From NCBI GenBank assembly GCA_003854985.1, contig RQOG01000123.1, positions 1 through 36,777 of the forward strand: a DNA stretch of 36,777 nt, given 5' to 3'. This DNA comes from Calditrichota bacterium. Its GTDB lineage: Bacteria > Calditrichota > Calditrichia > Calditrichales > Calditrichaceae. The notes beneath the pieces are model-generated. The model saw nothing but the letters and a program-made list of their open reading frames with translations, was not told the DNA's origin and ran no database searches. Positions 1 through 9,200 of this stretch are shown here, in pieces (the stretch's first letter is position 1; the number at the start of each line of letters is the position of its first letter). The translations under genes were made by a program, and so were the position numbers.

Positions 1-68
1 GATTTGTGGACATAAAAGAGATTAAAACGATTGGCAACAGAAGTATTATAATAGGACAAAAGAAATAA
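1..68 (+). CDS. 3' end of an unidentified gene (partial)
   Basis: A reading frame enters from the left edge (first full codon at base 3) and ends at TAA 66-68. It gives about 21 residues ending in IGNRSIIIGQKK. This alternating hydrophobic/basic ending resembles the last beta strand of many class I methyltransferases, but that is a weak impression. Too little is present to name a function, and a chance open frame of this length cannot be excluded. Confidence 0.35.
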   Translation, partial: FVDIKEIKTIGNRSIIIGQKK

Positions 69-118
69 ACTACTGCTGCCAACACACTATATAAAAAATT
101 GCCTGTTCAGTAGGTTAT

Positions 119-170
119 TTCCCGATAGTCATCGGGATAGCTCGCTTCAATCCCGCCTGAGGCGGGATGT
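119..170. repeat. GC-rich double inverted repeat
   Basis: Two adjacent hairpins stand out in an AT-rich intergenic stretch. CCCGAT (121-126) pairs with ATCGGG (131-136) over a 4-nt loop, and ATCCCGCC (150-157) pairs with GGCGGGAT (161-168) over a 3-nt loop. No T-tract follows, so a terminator is not indicated. Such paired CCCGAT/GGCGGGAT hairpins look like a dispersed REP-type intergenic element. Only one full copy was noticed here, so the repeat nature is inference. The remaining sequence from 171 to 249 holds no gene I can support. Confidence 0.5.
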
Positions 171-249
171 ACTTTAACATGAAATCGCCGGCGCCGAAGG
201 CCTTACTTTCGGGACAATCCCTTAACGGCCGCACCGCCAACGTTGCCAA

Positions 250-278
250 TAAAAAAGCCGGGCTTCCATACCCGGCTT
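250..278 (-). terminator. Rho-independent terminator of the 56-aa membrane protein gene
   Basis: On the minus strand AAGCCGGG pairs with CCCGGCTT (bases 271-278 with 255-262) over an 8-nt loop and runs into a T6 tract. It lies about 75 nt beyond the stop codon of the small membrane protein gene (stop at 352). Confidence 0.75.
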
Positions 279-351
279 ATGCTTTCCCATGATTTTGCCG
301 TCACAAATGCCTCCAAGTACATAGACCGACAGCAAAATAATTCAACCAGAT

Positions 352-522
352 TTACATTCCTTTGATTACAGTCGCCAGTGCAAGTAAAACAAAACCAATT
401 AAAAGAAGCCAAAAAGACCATACGGTTAATACGGGCAAAACAATAAATTTTCCCAGAATACCCAGCACGCCAATAATTACCGCGATAATCCATACAATGG
501 ATTTTGGTGCATTTGTCTGCAT
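352..522 (-). CDS. Small two-helix membrane protein, function unknown
   Basis: The protein has 56 residues: a short polar N-terminus (MQTNAPKS), then two hydrophobic helices at about 9-24 and 33-52 separated by a short segment with one lysine (GILGKF), ending in KGM. The start at 522 is chosen over an in-frame ATG 36 bases upstream because GGGAGGGAAC sits just before it. A promoter (547-577) and a terminator (250-278) bracket the gene, so it is a free-standing transcription unit. I recognise no family. Its size and topology resemble small inner-membrane proteins with no assigned role. That it is a real gene is well supported by these signals; its function is unknown. Confidence 0.7.
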   Translation of the reverse strand: MQTNAPKSIVWIIAVIIGVLGILGKFIVLPVLTVWSFWLLLIGFVLLALATVIKGM

Positions 523-546
523 TGTTCCCTCCCAGGTTAAGTTTCG

Positions 547-577
547 CAAATATAACAAACTAAATCATTGTTTACAA
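547..577 (-). promoter_or_regulatory. Promoter TTG-N20-TATATTTG for the 56-aa membrane protein
   Basis: Read on the minus strand, TTGTAA (577-572) is followed after 17 nt by TATATTTG (554-547). This fits both a sigma-70 promoter (TTGTAA-17-TATATT) and the Bacteroidota-type TTG...TAnnTTTG layout. The start codon is 25 nt further on, behind a good ribosome binding site. The same arrangement recurs at 30249-30279. Confidence 0.65.
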
Positions 578-756
578 TAAGAAAAACGGTTCTTAGCCAT
601 TAAGCGGCGGCATGATAACAAATTCGTATATCAATTTTTTATCCGATATCCGGTTAAAGTTTATAAACCGATATTTGTCCGCTTATCCATTAATACCTAT
701 ATTGCCAGCCGGACAACAATCATTTAACCTTTTATTAAGAAAGCTGAGCAAAGATT

Positions 757-1032
757 ATGATCAAAAAAAAAGATAAAACCAGCGAACATCTGCAAACGAT
801 TCCCGGCATCGGTAAAAGCATGGCCGAAGATTTAAAAGCGCTCGGCATTTATAAGGTATCCGATCTGGTTCAAAAAAATCCGCAGGATATGTATGACGAG
901 CTCTGCCGCCAGCGCAAAACCAAAATGGATCGCTGTGTGTTATACGTTTTTCGCTGCGCCGTCTATTATGCCGAAAATGATCAACACGATCCCGAATTGC
1001 TAAAATGGTGGAACTGGAAAAATTCAAACTAA
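757..1032 (+). CDS. Cdd1-like helix-hairpin-helix protein
   Basis: This 91-aa protein opens with a charged tail, then a helix-hairpin-helix (TIPGIGKSMAEDLKALGI, about 14-31), the DNA-contacting or protein-contacting motif seen in RuvA, LigA and TfoX C-termini. The following segment (VSDLVQKNPQDMYDELC, then CVLYVFRCAVYYA and a C-terminal KWWNW) matches the layout of the Pfam 'pathogenicity locus' Cdd1 family, whose members are about 90 aa and have no proven biochemical role. The ATG at 757 is the only sensible start; the ribosome site is weak. It stands alone, 82 bases before the next gene. Family assignment is fairly secure; DNA binding is inference. Confidence 0.8.
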   Translation: MIKKKDKTSEHLQTIPGIGKSMAEDLKALGIYKVSDLVQKNPQDMYDELCRQRKTKMDRCVLYVFRCAVYYAENDQHDPELLKWWNWKNSN

Positions 1033-1114
1033 CTAAAAAAATAACGAACCGGTGTGACTATTTTCGAAATATTACGTCTAATCAAATAAATCAATGAACA
1101 TGGAGAAAATTCAG

Positions 1115-2056
1115 ATGATTATAAAGGTAATATTATTGTTTGCACTGTTCACTTTTTTGTGCTGCACCAATACGGGAAACCAGACAAAACAAAATGTTAT
1201 TATCCCCAAAGACAATGGTAATATAATTCTGGCTTATAAGGGATTTGAAAATTTTCTAAATTCCGGTAAAAACTGGAATGATTACGAAGAGTATGTATTG
1301 AAAGCTTTTCCCGCTCTGATGGCAATGCACCGGCGATATATTAGTGTGGGTTTAACAGATACCGTTCTCTTTAAAAAGGAAGTTTACGGTTATCGTATCG
1401 ACGACTTCAGGCCCTATTTAACAACTATAAATGAAGAAAAAATAATAAAACTTTATAATTCTGTTATTCAGCAAATGGATAGTATTCTCAACCCGCTCAA
1501 AAAAGTTGATTTCTGTTTTTACTTGTCAAATGGAAGAGATGTTTTTGTACAGGACGTTTCCGGAAGACAGACAATATATGTCTCAATCAAATATGATATG
1601 AAAGATATGTATTTAGCCTTAGCGCATGAGTATGCACATTGTTTGCATCACCAGAGAAGACCGGAAGAACCGTCGGTTTTAAAAAAATGGATCGTATCGG
1701 AAGGCATCGCCAGCTATTTCCCGGTTCTTTTATCAGAAGAGTATTCAATTTATGACGGGTTATGGATGATGCCTGAAGAGAATGTCGACTGGTGCAAAAA
1801 AAATGAAAAAATGATAATTGATAGTATAATAGTAGACTTAGACAAAAATGGTTTGGCTATACAAAAAAAATATATTTGCGGAGGTGAAGGATTTGCCAAG
1901 CCGCCAAAAGGATTCCCGGAAAAAACAGCTTACTATATAGGATACAAAATCACTGAAAAATGTCTGGAAAATGGAATTCACATAACGGATTTATGTACAA
2001 TGGATTCAAAAACAGTTATTGATAAGAGTAATATATTTCCAACTCAGGATGATTAG
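1115..2056 (+). CDS. HEYAH zinc-metallopeptidase-like lipoprotein (copy 1)
   Basis: The 313-aa protein starts with a hydrophobic signal ending in FLCCTN, a lipobox-like site shared exactly with the next gene. The core has HEYAH (171-175), the HExxH zinc-binding and catalytic motif, followed 20 residues later by SEGIA (195-199), where E196 is the likely third zinc ligand. This HExxH...SEG spacing resembles DUF2268-type predicted gluzincin proteases. The start at 1115 is preferred to ATGs at 1094 and 1100 because GGAG (1102-1105) lies 9 nt before it and the signal peptide then begins cleanly. It is the first of two tandem paralogues separated by 30 nt, so probably co-transcribed. Substrate is unknown; location in the periplasm or outer membrane is inferred. 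Confidence 0.75.
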   Translation: MIIKVILLFALFTFLCCTNTGNQTKQNVIIPKDNGNIILAYKGFENFLNSGKNWNDYEEYVLKAFPALMAMHRRYISVGLTDTVLFKKEVYGYRIDDFRPYLTTINEEKIIKLYNSVIQQMDSILNPLKKVDFCFYLSNGRDVFVQDVSGRQTIYVSIKYDMKDMYLALAHEYAHCLHHQRRPEEPSVLKKWIVSEGIASYFPVLLSEEYSIYDGLWMMPEENVDWCKKNEKMIIDSIIVDLDKNGLAIQKKYICGGEGFAKPPKGFPEKTAYYIGYKITEKCLENGIHITDLCTMDSKTVIDKSNIFPTQDD

Positions 2057-2086
2057 TTCTGACAGAAAAACTGGGAGTAAAAACTT

Positions 2087-3016
2087 ATGAGCAGGAATTT
2101 AATATTTACGGTTGCGTTGTTGGCTTTTTTGTGCTGCACCAATTCGAAAGTTCAGGACAATGAAAGAGTTATCATCGCCAAAGATAACGGCAGCATCATT
2201 CTGGCGTATAAAGCCTTTTATGATTTCCTTGATTCGGACAGAAGCTGGCAAAGCTATCAATCCATTTTATTTGACACTTATCCTGAAGTCCGGGAAGTGC
2301 ACAACAGCCAGGTTAAATGGGGCGTCATCGATACCATGACCTTTCCGGATATCATTAAAGATTACAAAAGAGAAGATTATGAGAGGTTTCTGACCCAGTA
2401 TGATGACCGGATGTTTAATTTTCTATACGATTCGATCATCGTCTTATCTCATAAAATACTACCGCCCGTCAAAAAGCAACAGACGGACATCTGTTTTTTC
2501 CTGCCTTACGGCAGTTGTTTTGTAATCCCCGGGGAAGACCGAAATGTCATCTATATTTCCATGCATATCAATCCCGGCCAGGTTAAAAAGATCATGGCGC
2601 ACGAATACGCACACATCCTGCACCATCAGAGATGGCCGGACGAACCGCTTACGTTAAAGCGGGAGCTTATATCCGAAGGCATGGCTGTCTATCTCACCAC
2701 ACAAATATTGAAGGATATCGAAATTTCAAACGCGGTACCTTTTATGCTGGAAAGTTCGTTTAAATGGTGCATGCAAAATGAACCGTTGATCAAAGATTCA
2801 ATCCGTTCGGAACTAAACGATACAACCATGCAATTATTCATAAGGTATATTTCGGACGGAAGTTTCGCTAAACCGCCGAAAGGCTTTGTTCAGAAAACCG
2901 GCTATTTTATCGGTTACCGGATTATTGAGGCATGCATTAATAAAGGTATGACTTTAGAAGAAATCTGCGGACTGAAATCGGAAATGGTGATCCGGAAAAG
3001 CGGCTATTTTAATTAA
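2087..3016 (+). CDS. HEYAH zinc-metallopeptidase-like lipoprotein (copy 2)
   Basis: This 309-aa paralogue of the upstream gene has the same plan: signal ending FLCCTN, the shared block IIxAKDNGxIILAYK after it, HEYAH at 172-176, SEGMA with E197 as probable third ligand, and the shared C-terminal block AKPPKGF followed by YxIGY. GGGAG sits 10 nt before the ATG at 2087. Catalytic residues are intact in both copies, so neither looks decayed. The base composition is visibly richer in G and C than copy 1, which suggests that the duplication is not recent or that the copies were acquired separately. Function is a predicted metal-dependent peptidase; no substrate can be read from the neighbourhood. 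Confidence 0.75.
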   Translation: MSRNLIFTVALLAFLCCTNSKVQDNERVIIAKDNGSIILAYKAFYDFLDSDRSWQSYQSILFDTYPEVREVHNSQVKWGVIDTMTFPDIIKDYKREDYERFLTQYDDRMFNFLYDSIIVLSHKILPPVKKQQTDICFFLPYGSCFVIPGEDRNVIYISMHINPGQVKKIMAHEYAHILHHQRWPDEPLTLKRELISEGMAVYLTTQILKDIEISNAVPFMLESSFKWCMQNEPLIKDSIRSELNDTTMQLFIRYISDGSFAKPPKGFVQKTGYFIGYRIIEACINKGMTLEEICGLKSEMVIRKSGYFN

Positions 3017-3244
3017 ACCAGGCTATGAATGATATTAATATTTTACCCTGAACAAATGCCGGTTCCGGTTTCTCTGCAATATTTTTTTTGAAGCACGGAT
3101 AATAATAAGCCTGAAATATTGCATATTTCATTTATAACCTCTAATCCCAAGTATTTAAAAACTCCATTTAAATTATTCGGCATTTCACCTGACGGCTGCG
3201 CTACTAGCACCTGTTCCAGACCTTGCCTGCAGGGCAAACACTTG

Positions 3245-6200
3245 CTAATTCGCATCTGCCGGAGGCATTTTTCCCAAGCAGACAAGTATCCTGTGCTTTA
3301 CCAGACTCCGATCCAGGGGGATCACACCATCCTTCACGAGCTGGCCATCCAGCTCTATCCGGGTGACACCCCGTAAGCAATGTTCTGGGTTGTCGATCTG
3401 AATCTCGTAAATTGCTTCACCGTGTCGATAAATCATTTGAAAACCATCCCACCAGCTGGGAATTACCGGTTCGAGCCGTAATGTTTCTCCTTGTACTTTA
3501 AGACCCAGAACCTCTTCAACCCAGGCGCGGTACATCCATGCTGCGGAACCTGTGTACCAGGACCAGCCGCCACTACCGATACGCCCTGATAGATTGCTTA
3601 CATCGGCCGCAACTACATAAGGCTCGACACCGTAACGCCAGACCGTTTCCGGATCCCGGCTGTGTTCAATGGGATTAAGTATGCGCAGCATTCTCGCCGC
3701 CCGGTCACCATCGCCGCTGCGTGCCATGGCCATCGCCAGCCACAGAGCGGCATGTGTGTATTGACCTCCGTTCTCCCTCACTCCTGGCGGGTAGCCCTTT
3801 ATATATCCCGGTGATGGCTCTGTCTGGTCAAACGGAGGTTCAAAAAGCAGCACCAGTTTATCATCTTCACAAACCAGGTGACTCCATGCCGATTCAAGGG
3901 CCTTGCCAGCACGATCCGGATCAGCGGCGCCGCTCAGCCAGGCCCAGGATTGAGGCAGGGAAAAAATCCTTGCTTCTTTATTCGTTGCGGAACCCAGAGG
4001 TGTTCCATTGTCAAAAGTAGCCCGCTGATACCATTCCCCATCCCACGAAGACTTTTCAATACATTGGATCAGGGTTTTTCTTTTTTGTTGATAGGTCTTG
4101 CTCAGTTCGGATTGACCCAGACATTCTGACATCTCTGCCATACCCTTCAGCACATCCGCCATGAACCACCCCAGCCAGACGCTCTCGCCTTTGCCCCCGG
4201 CGCCAACAAGATTCATACCATCGTTCCAGTCTCCGGTTCCTATCAGGGGCAATCCGTGTGATCCAAAGATTTGGCTGTGCGCGATTGCGCGCTGGCAGTG
4301 CTCAAAAAGCGAGCTGCGTTCCGACGAGATTTCCGGTGATTGAAAACTCTCATGCTGATCGTCTTTCAGAGCAGGTGAATCGATATAGGGTACCATCTCG
4401 TGCAGGATACTCACATCTTCGGTGGTTTTGATGTATTGAGCAACAACATAGGGCAGCCAGAGAAGGTCATCGGAGATACGTGAACGGATTCCTGCACCAC
4501 CTGGCGGATGCCACCAATGCTGGACATCACCCTCTTTGAATTGACGACTGGCTGCGAGCAGGATATGCTCACGCGCCAGCCCGGGAAGTGTGTGAAACAA
4601 AACCATTACATCCTGAAGTTGATCACGAAAACCAAAGGCGCCACCGGACTGATAAAAGGCTGAACGGCCCCAGATTCGACAGACAAGGCTTTGATAGAGC
4701 AGCCAGCGGTTGATCATGAAGTCAGCGGCGAGTTCAGGTGTATGAACCTGGATAGTACTGAGCCGATTATCCCACCATGCCTGGGTTTGCCGTAATATGA
4801 CTTCTACGGCCTGATTTCCGCGGTTGGCCAATACCATTGCATGTACCTTATCCAACGATGTAGCCTGGCCAAGCATGCAGGTAATTTCGTTGCGTTCACC
4901 GGGAGCCAGTTTCAGGGTTATCTGTAAGCCGGCGCAAGGGTCCAGGCCCGCGCCGATCCGTCGGGAAAGCCCGGTTCGCTCCATTGCCAAAGGATTCTCC
5001 ATCGAGCGGTTACGCCCCATGAAAGTGGTGCGGTCACCTGTGTAAGACTCTGCGGGTATGCTCATAGCTGTAAATGCTATATGATCTGCATAATCAGGAT
5101 TATAGTAATTGCGGGCAATCATGGCATGGACTTCGTCATCCCAGTTGGTGATCACATGCATCTGGGAAGACTCAGGGGATTCACCCAAAGTCCACTCAAC
5201 ATAATATGTAATCGAAAGCTTTCGGACTCTGGTGGTATCGTTCCTGAGTAAAAGCCTTTGCAACTTGATTGGTTCACCCCCCTTGTCATCTACGGGAACG
5301 AATACTATCAACTCCTGCTCAATACCATGACTGTTATGCTCGAAGACTGTATATCCCGCCCCATGCCTGGCCCGGTATGCAGTATCTTCGCGTATCGGCG
5401 ATGCGGTCGGCGTCCAATAGACCCCGGTTTCCTCGTCCCGAATATATAATGCTTCGGAAGGCGGGTCCGTCACAGCGTCGTTCGACCATTGCGTCAGGCG
5501 GTTCCGCTGGCTATTGCCCTGCCAGGTAAAACCAGCTCCGGTTTCACTGAGGAGCGTGCCGAAAGTCGGGTTTGCAATGACGTTAGTCCAGGGCGCGGGT
5601 GTATTTATGCCCGGACCGAGATAGATCACATATTCACGGCCATCCGGAGTAAAGCCGCCCAGGCTGTTAAAAAAGGGAAGCTCCATAAAACGGAGCACCG
5701 CCGAAGCATCCCGGAGATCACGCTTTAAATTCATTTTTGCCGGCAAATCGGGAGATTCCAGTTGCACACCCAATTGTTGGAGTAAAGTACCACGGGCTGC
5801 CACCAACACAATGCTTGCCACTGCCCGCAGGAGTGTCAGGTCTTCTGCAAAGATAAGATCCGCATTGCGTAAATAGATGCCACCCGGTTCATCCACCCCC
5901 GTATTTACTGAATGAGACTGGATTAGTTGTTCGAGTTGTTCACGTAATGGCTGCGTATAGCCACCGGTCTCTTCGTTCAGGATCACCAGGTCGGCCACGA
6001 GGCCGTGCATACGCCAATAGGTATGCGCCTGGACTATTTGACGAACCAAAGCCACGTCCATCACCTCACCAATAGCGACCAGGACAATGGGTAAATCACC
6101 CGAAATGCCATGAGCCCACAAGCCGGCCTGACCTTTACGGTTTTCGGCAATACGTTTCGCACCGGCACGCAGGAGAAGATTGGGATACAGTAAATATCCG

Positions 6201-9200
6201 GCCAATTGCTGGAAGCGCCGTGCATCGTCGGGTTGAATGCGAAGCAGGCGCAACTCAAGTTGTGCCGATGACCAGGCAAAGTCCATCGCCTGATCTATTG
6301 CATGGAGATTACTATATTTGCTCATCAGACTGAGCGCCTGTTCCCGTGTTTCACCTGCAGCTAAAACAAGAGATATTTGCACTCGCTGACCCGGATTAAG
6401 GTTTACGCTTTGACGAAGGCTTAGAATCGGATCCAGGACAAATCCCTGGCTTGAGCCGGGCTCCTGTACGGCGCCCATAGGCCTGGCAAGTGTCCGTCCG
6501 CGACCAATGAAGCGGCGTCGATCGGTCTCAAAACTTAAAATTTGATCTTCATTCTGCTCTGAGGTAAAGCGATGTGCTACAAAAATAGCCGGATCATTAT
6601 CACTCCGGGCCCGACGATAGGCCAGGATCACTTTTTGCTCAGGCAGCGCCTCGGTCTGTATAAATAGTTTATTAAATGCCGGATGCTGACGATCCACATT
6701 GTGTGGTGCCAGCGAGAGTTCGATGTAACTTGTCAGATCAAGCCGGCGACTTTGTGGAGAACGATTGATCAGCGTCATACGCCGGATCTCAACGTCATCT
6801 TCCGGTGTGACAACAACTTCGGTTTCACTTTCAATGCTATTATCGATGCGCCGGAATACGGCACGATCGAGCGTAAAATTAACACAATATCCCTCAACCT
6901 TTCCTCCGGTTGGCTGATAGGTATTACACCATAAACGGTTAGAATCGATATCATGTATGTAACAGAAGGTTCCCCATGAATCCCGGGTCTTGTCCGATCG
7001 CCAACGTGTGATCTCAAAGTTACCCCAGCGACTGTAACCGCCACCGGCATTTGTGAGCATCAGGCCATAGCGGCCATTGCATAGCAGTTGGGTTTTAGGT
7101 GTGGAGGTATGGGGTGTTTCAAATTGACTTACTGAAGGTGTGGCTTCGCCAACGCTTGCCACAGAAGACACTCGTACACGTGGCGATATGTGGTGTAACG
7201 ACGGCAGGTGCGGGATGCGTTCATGAAGCAGGGGCTCAACCATGCGTATGCGCGGATCGGTGTGGAAATGGCGTTGGAGGCAATTGTTATTGAGGAAATT
7301 GTTCAGTGCCAGTAAACTCATTCCCTGGTGATGTGCCATATAAGTTCGTACGATCACCCCGCTTTCGCCCTCACGGCTTGATTGATGGCTGTAGTCCAGC
7401 GCTTCGTAAAAACCATAATTGTTCAACATACCTAATCCGGTTAATCGTTTTAAGTTTTTCACGCTTTCCCTGGGCGCGATACTCACCGCCAGCAGGGTAG
7501 CATACGGCGCGACAACAATCTTTTCCACCAAACCACGCTTGAGTCCAAGTTCCGGCACACCAAAAGCATGATATTGATAGGTTTTTTGAATATCAACATC
7601 TCCGAAAGCACACTCTGATATCCCCCACGGTACCCGGTGTCTGAGACCGTATTTAATTTGTATTGCCACAGCATCCCGGGCAGATTTATCCAACAATGAA
7701 CTCCCAAAGGAACGCTGGTAAAGCAGCGGCATGAGGTATTCGAACATAGTTCCGGTCCAGCTGAGCAACACCCGGCGTCGGCCGATAGCGCCGTATGGCC
7801 GATTCATGGCAAACCAATGCTCAACCGGAATATCGCCCCTGGCAATGGCAACGAAACTTCCCAGGCGCGCTTCGCTCGCTAATAAATCGTAAAAGGCGTG
7901 GTCCAGGCGTCCTTCAGATACATTATAACCAATTGAAAACAAACGTGATTGATGATTATAAAGGAAGTGCATGTTGATCGATCCGGAGAGTTCGTTTCCC
8001 CGTTGAATGAGTTGTTCACCTGAAGCCAGCATCTCACCAGCCATCCATTTTGATCTTTCAAAAGCCTCAATAACGCGGTCAATCCAGTTGAGAAGGGCAT
8101 ACTCTTCCACCGGTGTTTTCTGTCGGAGTGACTGAAGGAGTGCTATAAAGGGGACATCTCCGCGGGCCAGTGACTTAAGCGATGGCGCTTGGTTGATGGT
8201 CTGGCGAAAAGACATCAGGGCATCCGGATCCAGGCCGATAATCTCATCCTCTGTCTTCTCAGCCACGATTGTGATCCAGGTCAGGTAACGATCCGCAATA
8301 CTTAGCAGAGCTGTTAACTGGTTCTTCATCTGCCCGGCCCAATATATCGTATTCCCCTGAGCTGTAGTTGATTCACAGGCTTTTTCGTAAATATCCTTTG
8401 CCCTTTCCTCCGATTGCCGCAGAAGATTAAGTATTTCAGTGATATGATCTGGCAGGGATTTCCACATGCGCATCAGTTCATCCAAAGATTGAACATTCAA
8501 ACCAAAGACCTTCTCTTCCCGGATAACCTGCCGCAAAACTTCACCGGTGTCATACAATCCGGTAAAGACTTTCATATCTAAAAGCGGCGCCTGTAAATTT
8601 GCATCAAGCCACTGGTCCAGAACCCATAAGGCTCCGAGAAGATTACCACTATCGACGGTGGAAACATACTGCGGTCTGAGAGGCTCTAAGGTCTGAAGAT
8701 CGTACCAATTGAGCAGATGACCCTCATAGCGTTCCAGTTTACTAATCGTCTTCATTGTCTGCGTTAGTTTAAATATAACTTCATCCAGGGTTAAATATCT
8801 GAAATCACAGGCGCTTATTACACTAACCATATAAAGGCCAATATTTGTCGGACTGGTCCGCAGAGCCAATTTATTCTGATGGGAAATCTGGTAATTGTCG
8901 GGAGGCAGCCATGAGGTTTCTTTATTCACAAAGTCCGAGAAATAGCGCCATGTCAGCCTGGAAATATTTCTCAATAATTGCCTGTCCTCTGCCGGAAGCA
9001 GGAATTTCGGCTGTTTAACAACCGGTCGCCGGTTAAGAAGCCAACCGATCACCGGAGACAAAAACCAGAGCAATAGCCATGGGCTAATCATCCAGATATT
9101 TGCTGGTCTCCAATACTGCACCGTCCATCCAACAATCACGCTGAACAGGCTCATCAAACTCATTAAAAGCAGAAACACAGGTACTTTAGCCTGCGCTCCT

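Noticed and set aside
3210..3245. TTGCC/GGCAA palindrome as terminator of the glucan synthase
   Set aside because: No run of T follows on the minus strand; it may be chance.
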